In this document: piece by piece, positions 8,001 to 16,235 of the stretch
Position numbering within the stretch: the first letter of the stretch is position 1
Layout: each line of letters begins with the position of its first letter
Source of the DNA: Phoronis ovalis
Lineage: Eukaryota > Phoronida > Phoronidae
Direction: 5' to 3'
Assembly (NCBI GenBank): GCA_028565635.1
Contig: JAOXYB010024379.1
Coordinates: forward strand, 1-16,235
Length of the DNA: 16,235 bases
Notes under the pieces: generated by a model
What the model saw: only the letters and a program-made list of their open reading frames with translations
What the model was told of the DNA's origin: nothing
The model's database searches: none
Translations under genes and position numbers: made by a program

Positions 8001-11000
8001 AAATACCTTTTCTCCAATATCCAAGTTACCTACTTCAAACATTTTAAAACTGCACATTGTATATATCCACTAGAAAAAGTGATAATACTTCGTCTTACCA
8101 GGTTTTAAACGGTGCAATAAAAAGTGAAAGTGACAATTGGATCTGTACTTGCAGTGCTAGGTGGCGCTTTTAAAAGTATTATCGGGATGTCGCTAACGTA
8201 ATCTATCCACTTCAGGCCCATCAGATGGGGGGGGGGGAGGGGGTGTGCTGGGTGCGAATCTAACTTACTGTCAAGTGTGCGAATACTCTAAGCAATATTT
8301 GGCTCTCGAATCTCAGTATTTCATTGCAATAACAAATGTAGTAGCGGGGGGGGGGGGGTCACTACAAAAGACTTCATGCAGGTATGCCATGCTGCACATT
8401 GTATATATCCGCTAGAAAAAGTGATAATACTTCGTCTTAACAGGTTTTAAACTACTGAAAAGTGACAATTGGAGGTGTACTTGCAGTGCTAGATGGCGCT
8501 TTTAGAAGTATTATCGGGATGTCGCTAGCGTAATCTATCCACTTCAGGCCCATCAGATTCGGGGGAGGGGTTCGCTGGGTGCGAACACACCCCTCTTGGA
8601 AATGACAGGGACTTTTTTTACGCCTAATTACGGAATCTGACTTGCTTCCAAATATCCAAATACCCTAAACAATATTTGGCTCCGAATCTCATCATTTCAT
8701 TGCAGTAGACCGGGGGGTCACTACAAAAGTCTTCATACAGGTATGCCATGCACACAAAATTGAGAAGTCCAGGCTGCCTGGGAGACGAATTTTTGAAAAA
8801 TGCCTACCCGTTGAGCGCCGGCCATACCTGCCTTCACTTTCCACTTAGTGACCCCTCCGGATCATTCATTTTTACATTTAATTCACTAAGATCAAATAAA
8901 CAGAATGTATTCTAATTTAAAATGTTTTGATCCTGAATCCTGCTCGTCTCTACATTATCTCCACGGCACACTTACTCCGTCGACTGCTCGCTTAATATGG
9001 AGTCTTTTCGCATACGTTTCCGCCCTGGGGGATTTTTTTTATCCCCAGAACCAGATTCAGAATCAGATTCGAAATAAACAAGTCCGAACGCTGCGCCTCA
9101 CAATTCGATCGCTATTGCTGGAAATTTAGTTGCTTAGCAACAATGTTTTTCACTTTTTGTGAGCATTCTAGGTGCGTATGAAGAAACTTTTATAACTAGT
9201 GTTACTAGCTTTTTAGTTTATCTGCAAAACATCCGTGAAAATATTCAGAAAAATCGCTTGGAAACCTTCACCTCTTGAAAAAACAGTGGAAACAAAAAAG
9301 TTAAGTCGTGGTTTTTTATCAAATACCTGCGTTGAGGGCATTTTTTTTTTCGAATCTTAATCTGAATCTGGTACAGTTATATATGTTTACGTGGTGTTTA
9401 GACCTATTCTGCATAGTTTATAAAAATCTATGAATGTAGCAATGCAAATCTAGGGGACTTGCTGTGATAAAACATTCATTTATTAAGTAACCCAGTTCCG
9501 GCGCTATTGGCGAGTCTTAGAACTAAAATTTTAAAAGGATGCACTACACTAAATAGTACCTTTGAAGGCACCGGCATAGTGAAACCTTAAAAAATCCTGT
9601 GATAATATGGTAACAAGATAGGTGTCCAGAGCACAGAACATCACACCATTGTTCAGCGCTAAATATTTTAGCTAGCGTGCTTTAAGTGCTAACACTACTT
9701 TAATCTTTTGTCGCGCTGGCGAATTTGTAACCCAACTTGAGCTCGTAGTTACGCATTAAATTTATTTTCTGAATAGTGGGGACGCGCCACTGCATGCAGA
9801 CCGTAGGAAGCACATAAAAAGTATACTTTTAAACTATCTTTATCCCTTACAGGCCGGGCTAATTTAGGTTAACATCACTAACAGTTGAAACGTTAGCATT
9901 AATTGGCACAAAAGAAATGTTTGTTTTTTAACTCCAAAACGGTTAATTGGATGTTATGACTGAGCTATGATTTCAATTTGTATTGAGTAGCTGTGAACTG
10001 AACTTAATGACGAGATTTATCCACCTGTAACGATTTAGTGTTGTTCAGAAAGTCTTTACCACGCCAGATTCGACTGTTTGCGATGTTTTCATTCTTTAAA
10101 GTCGCGCTTTACTGTAAAAGAAAGCCTTTTAATACGTCATATATATGTTGTGGAACGAACCTTGCTAAGTACACCTACCTTCAGCATTGCACATGGAAGG
10201 TATGCTGTCGGGGAAAAGGCAGTGTTGTTGGATAACTACGAAACTAAAATTAAAAAAGCTTGCATGCTGATTATTATACTTTAGGGGCACAAGGTTTTCG
10301 TCTGTGTCAGAATTAAGTAATTTGTAGTACTGGACCAATAAAGTTAAACGGACGCGGATGCGGATACTGACCCCTATGTAAGCATACGTGCATATGCAAT
10401 GGATGCCCGATGCGCTGTATGAAAACGAGTCGTTAATTACCAGAGCTCAAAATATCAATTCCACAAACAAAAGTTAGCGGCATTTTCAAGCAAAGCCTTA
10501 AAATGTTAGCTGAGCATGACTGAAACCGTATAAGTTGGCAAAATTGTGCATAGTATATCCCACTCTTCTGTGTCACTCTGAAAATCGTATGTTGCTTTAA
10601 CGCTTCAGTGGAAAAACATATTTAATTATTTTTTATCAGCATCAGAACCTAACAGGATTTAAAATTTTAAAATATTTGAATTTGCCGTTTGTTAGAAAAG
10701 TTCCTGTTTTGCAAACCCCATTATTAATTCTCTATAGCCCATTGTAGGTCATAGTTTGACGATCTCAGCGAGTATCAGCCGTAAGTGAGAAACTCAAGTA
10801 TCCTAGCATGTACAATGGTTGTGAGCGGGGTTGGAATTCAATATTAGTGCAAATGATAAACACCTGACAGGATAAATTCACGGGCGATTATAATTATCAC
10901 CGTTATTAGTCAATGCATAAAGTGATAAGTAAAGGTCATATTCTAATGAGCAGTGCGATCCAATTCTACTCGTCCATAAAATAAGAATTGTTACATATTG

Positions 11001-14000
11001 TTTAATTGTGAGGCGTATTTATGCCCAAAATCATTTTTTAAATATTGCTTTGAGAGTGTAAATAGTAATAAATGGTTTCTTTTGTTTGAGTTGTATACGC
11101 ACTAAAGTTATATCCGTAACACAAATAATCTATCCAGTAAATGAGGCATAGCATCACGGCAGTACTACGAACTATAGTTAATTTATCGGACACATTTATC
11201 GGATCGTGGTGAAGAAATGAAGAAAAATTCAACTTCATACAATGAGTATATGATAGCAAAGTAACCATATTTTTTTGAAGAATTGTAATTCCGTAATTAC
11301 AAACGTGTTTGTACATAAACTGTATTTATAAATAGCTGTCTTTTGTTGTTATATTATTTATAATACATGGTATCTATGTTGTAATAGACTTTTAAAAAAA
11401 TACCTATTAGTTCAAATACATCTTACACTCTTGGAGTTCGCCACGTCAAAAATACAAAACTTGACAACGCTAAAACATTAAAGTAACATACGAAAGAGTG
11501 AGGTATACTTAGTGCTGTTGCAATGGTTAGAGCTAAATCAAACAATTTACAAAATTCTTTTTTAGGAGAAATGTCGCGACACCCTGCAGAAAAAATTCGT
11601 CCAAGAAATCTAGACTTCAAAGGAAGAGGATCGCAATTAAAAGAAATTGAACAAAAATTGTCTCTTGGAATTAGCACTGTCACACAGCGACAAACGATTT
11701 CTGGTCTTGGTGGAGTTGGCAAGACAGAATTAGTTACTGAGTTCGCTCATCGATATAAAGAAAGGTATGACCTGGTGAGGTGGATTGATGCCGACGAAAT
11801 GTCAGTGGAGTCGTCATTTGTAGAATTTGCTAAGGACATTGGTGTGCAGGTACAAGACGACATTAAAGATTATCGGTACATCGTGTTAGAAATTTTTCGG
11901 AAACTGCGCGATTTAAAAAAATGGCTTATTATTTATGACAATGCCGAGGATTTTGAACAGGTAAAGAATTTCTTACCAGACTTTCAAGGCCTTCGTGAAA
12001 TGCAACATATACTTGTCACTTCCCGAAATAAAGACTGGAGGCAGACAATCACACTTGACGTGTTTACGGAAGAAGAAGCTGTATTGTACATTCAAAGTCA
12101 GCTGAAAGGCAAAGCTACTGTTGAAGAGTGTCACTCATTGGCGGAAATGTTAGGATATCTTCCCCTTGCTCTTGCACAGGCAACGAGCTACATGGTAAAA
12201 CATAGCAGAAATATTAAAGAATACGCTGACTTGTATGAAAGTAACACATCAGAGATGTTGTCTTTTGCAGCTGGTGTAGAGGACGACTCTCAGAAGACCG
12301 TTATGACTACTTGGTTGACATCTGAAATAAAAATTCGAGAGCAATCAGAAGACGCTTGGAAGTTATTACATTGGTGTGCATTTCTGTCGTCTGATAACAT
12401 ACCATCTGCGCTTTTTAAGCACCACTTATTATTATCGTCAGAAATTAAAGTCGACAAAGCAAAGGCGATTCTCACGTCATATTCCATGATATATTTAGAT
12501 ACGGAGACACAAAATGTACGGATGCATAGATTACTGCAACAAGCGGTTATATATCTAGCCGCAAAAAAACATAGTGGGGAAATGAAAGGAATCTTGGAAC
12601 CATTGATTCAGTGCCTAGAGGATGGTATACGCGCCACACCATATAATGTGAAAAGTTTAATAACCTCCTTGAAATATTCAATCCACGTTAACACACTGAG
12701 TAGCCATATGAAGATATATGAAAAGGAACTACTCCCAAATGAGGAGAACTTTCGCAGTGAAGATGTACGCTCAGCAAACGCACATGAAAATGTGATTGAT
12801 CTACAAAATATGGTTAACGCTTTGTCTGATCTGATTGACCCTTTTTCTGAACAAGTAAAATCAAAAGTAATATCTGTTCTGGAAAATATGAATAACACGT
12901 CAGATCTATATATAAGAGAAATGGTTGAAAGAGGTTTAACAGAATTAGATAATTCTATACAAACAATGATCCACTCAAAAGGCTACATGAAGACGCTTGA
13001 GGAGATTCTACCCTACATTGAGAAGCGTTATGGCAGTGAAAGTGTAGAAGCAGCAAGTATACAGCAGTATCTGGCTATTGCTATGCATAATCCGGGAGAC
13101 ACAACAGGCGCCATGGATATATGTGAGAAGCTATTACGTATCATTGCAAAACGGTATGGTAACTTAAGTGTACAAGCAGCAAGAATACAACAAAATACGG
13201 CTTTGGCTATGTCTTTTATGGGAGACGCAACAGGCGCCATGAAGATATATGAGAAGGTATTACCTATCATTGCAAATCGGTATGGTACCTTAAGTGTACA
13301 AGCAACAAGAACACAAGAAGATATGGCTACTGCTATGATTAAAATGGGAGACCCAACAGGCGCCATGAAGATATATTACAAGGTTCTACCGATCAATGAG
13401 AAGCATTATGGTAGTGAAAGTGTGGAAGCAGCGGGTACACGAGAAAATATGGCTAACGCTATGCATGAACTAGGAGACCCAAGAGGCGCCATGGAGATAT
13501 ATGAGAAAGTTCTAGCCATCAAGGAGAAGCATTATGGTAGTGAAAGTATGCACGTAGCTATAACACGAAAGCATATGGCTATGGCTATGCGTGAACTAGG
13601 AGATCCAAGAGGTGCCATGGAGATGTATGAGAACATTCTAGCCATCAATAAGAAGCATTATGATAGCGAAATTTTTTTGCAAGTAGCTACAACACGAGAA
13701 ATTATGGCTGCCCTTATGTTTGAACTTGGAGACCCAAGAGGTGCCATGGAGATATATGAGAATGTTCTACCCATCAAGGAGAAGCATTATGGTAGTGAAA
13801 GTGTGCAAGCAGCTGAAACACGAGCAAATATGGCTACCCTTATGCGTGAACTAGGAGATCCAATAGGCGCCACGGAGATATATGGGAAGGTTCTACCCAT
13901 CATTGAGAAGCATTATGGTAGTGAAAGTGTGCAAGCAGCTATAACACGAGAAAATATAGCTATCGCTAAGCGTGAACTAGAAGACCCAAGAGGCGCCATG

Positions 14001-15719
14001 GAGATAAATGAGAAGGTTCTACCCATCATTGAGAAGCATTATGGTAGTGAAAGTGTGCAAGCAGCTAGGACACGAGAAAATATGGCTGTCCTTATGAATG
14101 AACTAGGAGACCCACGAGGTGCCATGGAGATATATGAGAAGGTTCTACCCATCAATGAGAAGCATTATGGTAGTGAAAATGTGAACACAGCTTTAACGCG
14201 AGAAAATATGGCTAACGCTATGCGAGAACTAGGAGACACAAGAGGTGCCATGGAGATATATGAGAATGTTCTACCCATCATGGAGAAGCATTATGGTAGT
14301 GAAAGTGTGCAAGCAGCTAGGACACTAGACAATATGGCTGCCCTTATGTTAAAGCTAGGAGACCTAAGAGGTACCATGGAGATATATGAAAAGGTTCTAT
14401 TCATCAATGAGAAGCATTATGATAGTGAAAGTGTGCAAGCAGTTAGGACACGAGTCAATATGGCTGTCCTTATGCGTATACTAGGAGACCCAATAGGCGC
14501 CATGAAGTTATATGAGAAGGTTCTACCCATCAATGAGAAGCGTTATGGTAGTGAAAGTGTGCAAGCAGCTAGGACACGAGAAGATATGGCTGTCCTTATG
14601 TATGAACTAGGAGACCCAAGAGGCGCCATGGAGATATATGAGAAAGTTCTTCTAATCGAAGAGAAGCATAATGGCAAAGAAAGTGTGCAAGCAACTAGAA
14701 CACGAGAAAATATGGCTAACGCTATGCTTCAACTAGGAGACCCAAGAGGTGCCATGGAGATATATGAGAAAGCTCTTCTAATCGAAGAGAAGCATAATGG
14801 CAAAGAAAGTGTGCAAGCAGCTATAACACGAGAAAATATGGCTAACGCTATGTGTGAACTAGGAGACCCAAGAGGCGCCATGGAGATGTATGAGAATGTT
14901 CTATCCATCAAGGATAAACATTATGGTAGTGAAAGTGTGCAAGCAGCTAGAACACGAGCAAATATGGCTAACGCTATGCTTCAACTAGGAGACACAAGAG
15001 GTGCCATGGAGATATATGAGAAAGTTCTTCTAATCGAAGAGAAGCATAATGGCAAAGAAAGTGTGCAAGCAGCTAGAACACGAGAAAATATGGCTCACGC
15101 TATGATTGAACTAGGAGACCCAAGAGGTGCCATGGAGATATATGAGAAAGTTCTTCTGATCGAAGAGAAGCATAATGGCAAAGAAAGTGTGCAAGCAGCT
15201 ACAACACGAGAACATATGGCTAACGCTATGCGTAAACTAGGAGACCCAAGAGGCGCCATGGAGATATGTGAGAAGGTTCTACCCATCAAGGAGAAGCATT
15301 ATGGTAGTGAAAGTGTGCAAGCAGTTATAACACGAGAAAATATGGCTGCTCTTATGTATGAACTAGGAGACCCAAGAGGTACCATGGAGATATGTGAGAA
15401 GGTTCTACCCATCAAGGAGAAGCATTATGGTAGTGAAAGTGTGCAAGCAGCTATGACACGAGAAAGTATGGCTATCGCTATGCGTGAACTAGGAGACCCA
15501 AGAGGCGCCATGGAGCTATATGAGAAGGTTCTACCCATCAAGGAGAAGTATTATGGTAGTGAAAGTGTGCAAGCAGCTATAACACGAAAAAATATGGCTA
15601 AAGCTATGTATGAACTTGGAGACCCAAGAGGTGCCATGGAGATACATACGAAATTTATTCTACTCGATTTAATTTTCGTTTTATTTATATATATATGTAG
15701 TTTTGTTAATGGTACTTAA
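4312..15719 (+). CDS. HEPN-TM-NB-ARC-TPR protein (NLR-like), three coding exons
   Basis: Predicted coding join 4312-5062, 7349-7447, 11566-15719: 5004 nt, 1667 residues plus stop. Domains in order are a DZIP3-type HEPN (about 1-220, R137-x5-H143), a transmembrane helix (about 257-278) and an NB-ARC ATPase. The ATPase has Walker A GLGGVGKT 330-337, Walker B LIIYD to Asp408, TSR 435-437, a GLPL-like GYLPLA 480-485 and an MHD-like MHR 603-605. A degenerate TPR (about 665-699), 21 TPRs of 42 residues (761-1643) and a hydrophobic tail (1647-1664) follow. Both junctions have CAG|GTAAGT donors and split a Gly or Asp codon after base 1, so frame and phase agree throughout. By family knowledge NB-ARC/TPR proteins are ATP-driven signalling switches and HEPN domains are RNases or adaptors, so an innate-immune receptor role is likely but inferred. 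The main alternative is two neighbouring genes, HEPN and NB-ARC-TPR, without the splice link. Confidence 0.75.
5063..7348 (+). other. Intron 1 (2286 nt)
   Basis: Begins GTAAGTTT after AGCTCAG and ends with the pyrimidine-rich acceptor GCTTATTTTGTAG. It interrupts a codon after its first base. Both strands are AT-rich with short frames only, and I recognise no gene or transposon protein in it. Small structures include a short direct repeat AGCAAACAT (about 5608-5626) and a 9-bp inverted pair GTGTGAAAT/ATTTCACAC (about 5759 and 5799). Confidence 0.65.
7349..7447 (+). CDS. Exon B: single transmembrane helix (99 nt)
   Basis: Found from splice signals: acceptor TTATTTTGTAG before it and donor AAACAG|GTAAGTTA after it. 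In the phase set by exon A it reads without a stop as DAVSLKVH, then TYVIVLVLLFALSYQAYIFL, then KAQET. This is about 20 hydrophobic residues, flanked by Lys on both sides, long enough to span a membrane once. Length 99 is a multiple of three and both ends are phase 1, so including or skipping it keeps the downstream frame. Skipping would join exon A to exon C through the same Gly codon and remove only the membrane segment. Two consensus splice sites, the right phase and a clean membrane helix together make chance unlikely. Confidence 0.75.
8227..8243 (+). repeat. Poly-G tract (G11-A-G5)
   Basis: A homopolymer-like G run inside unit 1 of the tandem duplication. Unit 2 has a shorter equivalent, G5-A-G4 at 8561-8570. 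Such a run could form a G-quadruplex in the non-template DNA or pre-mRNA and is prone to sequencing length error. Confidence 0.85.
8346..8358 (+). repeat. Poly-G tract (G13)
   Basis: Thirteen consecutive G precede TCACTACAAAAG at the 3' part of duplication unit 1. The unit 2 counterpart at 8712-8717 has only six G, so the tract has changed length since the duplication. Confidence 0.9.
11566..15719 (+). CDS. Exon C: NB-ARC ATPase and TPR array
   Basis: The exon starts after the acceptor ACAAAATTCTTTTTTAG, and its first two bases complete a Gly codon (G|GA), then E, M, S, R. NB-ARC motifs at the DNA level are Walker A GLGGVGKT (11703-11726), RWIDADE (about 11778), Walker B LIIYDNAED (about 11925), LVTSR (about 12015), GYLPLALAQA (about 12153) and VRMHRLLQQ (about 12516). 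A winged-helix-like and helical linker follows (about 12300-12995), then 21 TPRs. The same frame is open upstream to an ATG at 11523, and ATG 11571 lies just inside the exon. Either could start a shorter NB-ARC-TPR protein if this segment has its own promoter. I prefer the splice model because the strong acceptor falls inside that upstream extension in exactly the phase needed. The stop is TAA at 15717-15719. Confidence 0.85.
12708..12812 (+). repeat. Isolated degenerate TPR ahead of the main array
   Basis: Residues translated here read MKIYEKELLPNEENF, then RSEDVRSANAHENV. This aligns with the array unit IYEKVLPINEKHYGSESVQAARTRENM at most helix-B positions. It is separated from repeat 1 by about 60 residues of unrelated helical sequence (containing LIDPFSEQVKSKV). 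It is best read as an old, diverged repeat unit outside the homogenised block. Confidence 0.6.
12996..15644 (+). repeat. Tandem array of 21 TPR-coding units (126 bp each)
   Basis: Twenty-one consecutive 42-residue units, consensus YEKVLPIKEKHYGSESVQAA + xTRENMAxAMxELGDPRGAMEI, of the kinesin-light-chain/nephrocystin-like TPR type. Repeat 6 has 43 residues because of a 3-nt gain in a T7 run at 13672-13678. Repeats 1-3 are the most diverged (they lack HYGSES and DPRG in full), and 4-21 are nearly identical. Units 14, 15, 17 and 18 carry a distinct LLIEEKHNGKES variant, and 14-15 and 16-17 look like a 252-bp duplication. The array forms a superhelical binding surface in this protein family. Confidence 0.95.
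15645..15719 (+). other. Hydrophobic C-terminal tail after the last TPR
   Basis: Repeat similarity ends abruptly after GAMEI. The last 24 residues begin HTKFILLDLI and continue FVLFIYICSFVNGT. About 17 hydrophobic residues with a single Asp could form a tail anchor. The AT-rich DNA and the sudden loss of repeat similarity also allow the view that the array was truncated and translation now runs into former non-coding DNA. No good splice donor is seen near the breakpoint. Confidence 0.6.
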
Positions 15720-16235
15720 AGTTCTTAATTATTTATATCACAGCAGACTTCATTATTATCATTAACTTCCTCACGACCTAGGAATACACCTTAGAACCCT
15801 TGTGGTGGGAAAGCTGAACTGGTGTTCGTAATCGTGAAGTATGTAGCTACTGACCGTACACTCCTTTGGATATTGACAACATTCTAGTTTAAGGCGCCTT
15901 ATATATAAACATTTAAAATGTATAGATGTCGGAAGATTTGTAATACACTTTGGTATTATTTGGTTCACGGTCGAGCGTTCGGCACCGATACAAGCTAGTT
16001 TAAGACCCCTTGCCCGGTCGCAAGTCCGGGTGTGCCTTATAATACAGAAGGGCGGCTTTTCCGATTCTATATTATTTTGAATTTCATAAATTTACTGTTT
16101 TGCAATGTTGATATGCCTGTAACCCTCCTCCATACATAACTTAACTTTGCATGTAACACAGTGCTTTTTGCTTTCGGATTTCTCTATTTATACATATTAT
16201 GGATAGCTGTTCCAAGATGTTATCTTAGCCTAGAC
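15720..16235. other. 3' flank; weak polyadenylation candidates and a GC-rich hairpin
   Basis: No AATAAA occurs downstream of the stop; TATAAA at 15904-15909 is the only weak candidate polyadenylation signal I see. A GC-richer patch at about 15965-16065 holds a small hairpin, CCCGG (16013-16017) pairing with CCGGG (16026-16030) around TCGCAAGT. It may be part of a dispersed repeat. No coding region is recognisable. Confidence 0.5.

Larger units (their letters stand above)
8050..8750. repeat. Diverged tandem duplication, two units of about 350 bp
   Basis: Unit 1 is 8050-8391 and unit 2 is 8392-8750. Both begin CTGCACATTGTATATATCC, share AGAAAAAGTGATAATACTTC, TGTACTTGCAGTGCTAG and ATTATCGGGATGTCGCTA, and end with a G-run, TCACTACAAAAG and CTTCATNCAGGTATGCCATG. 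Unit 2 has about 60 extra bases after GGGTGCGAA (from about 8585) and has shortened G-runs. The copies are easily aligned yet carry many substitutions, so the duplication is old. It may derive from an unclassified transposon whose copies lie side by side. Confidence 0.85.
7448..11565 (+). other. Intron 2 (4118 nt)
   Basis: Begins GTAAGTTAATG and ends TTCTTTTTTAG. It carries the diverged tandem duplication at 8050-8750 with poly-G tracts, a short palindrome CCAGGCTGCCTGG near 8770 and T-rich tracts. The short open frames at about 8905-9129 and 10038-10284 have no family resemblance, no clear splice-site pairing and unremarkable codon use. An additional alternative exon cannot be excluded, but none is needed to keep frame. 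Confidence 0.6.

Noticed and set aside
8905-9129. 74-residue plus-strand frame in intron 2 as an additional exon
   Set aside because: No convincing splice-site pair in a compatible phase and no domain; the gene joins in frame without it.
10038-10284. Two overlapping plus-strand frames in intron 2
   Set aside because: No known motif, overlapping frames and non-coding-like composition.
11038-11316. 92-residue minus-strand frame at the end of intron 2
   Set aside because: No motif or neighbour logic; typical of chance frames in this region.
13028-15289. Several minus-strand open frames within the TPR array, rich in SYISMAPLGSPS
   Set aside because: They are the reverse reading of the 126-bp units; the repeat keeps any stop-free frame open. 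The plus strand has clear TPR and NB-ARC motifs.
12996-15644. Regular direct repeats considered as a CRISPR array
   Set aside because: Units are 126 bp, contiguous, coding and without unique spacers; the locus is eukaryotic.
4312-15719. Bacterial or phage anti-phage STAND NTPase locus
   Set aside because: Consensus spliceosomal introns, LINE remnants and a minisatellite show a eukaryotic genome; similarity to bacterial systems is at domain level only.

Overview
The window comes from an AT-rich eukaryotic chromosome. Evidence is spliceosomal introns with CAG|GTAAGT donors and pyrimidine-rich AG acceptors, decayed LINE and tRNA-derived SINE-like sequence, a minisatellite and long non-coding stretches. 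The DZIP3-type HEPN domain joined to NB-ARC and TPR repeats, together with the LINE reverse-transcriptase motifs, fits a marine invertebrate, most likely a bivalve mollusc. The species assignment is inference only.

Layout. Bases 1-1600 are repeat territory: a broken minus-strand LINE (about 128-670), a C-rich tract with a hairpin (about 755-890), a minus-strand tRNA-like SINE head (about 1134-1225) and a 9-bp minisatellite (1384-1509). Bases 1600-4279 hold no recognisable gene but contain a foldback element (2145-2281). A plus-strand gene fills 4280 to 15719. Bases 15720-16235 are 3' flank.

The central result is that three separated open segments join into one gene. Exon A (4312-5062) encodes a DZIP3-type HEPN domain with an intact R-x5-H motif. 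A 99-nt exon B (7349-7447), too short to stand out as an ORF, encodes one transmembrane helix. Exon C (11566-15719) encodes an NB-ARC/STAND ATPase followed by 21 tandem 42-residue TPRs and a hydrophobic C-terminus. All junctions are phase 1. The three exons sum to 5004 nt, exactly 1668 codons, giving a predicted 1667-residue HEPN-TM-NB-ARC-TPR protein. This is the layout of an NLR-like innate immune receptor: a putative RNase or adaptor effector, a membrane anchor, an ATP switch and a repeat sensor.

The TPR repeats are nearly identical in DNA except at a few codons. Repeat positions 21, 28 and 31 carry many different residues, with changes concentrated in codon bases 1 and 2 while base 3 stays fixed. 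These correspond to TPR concave-face positions 2, 9 and 12. This suggests repeats kept uniform by recombination while their ligand-contact residues diversify. The membrane exon can be skipped in frame, which would give a soluble form.
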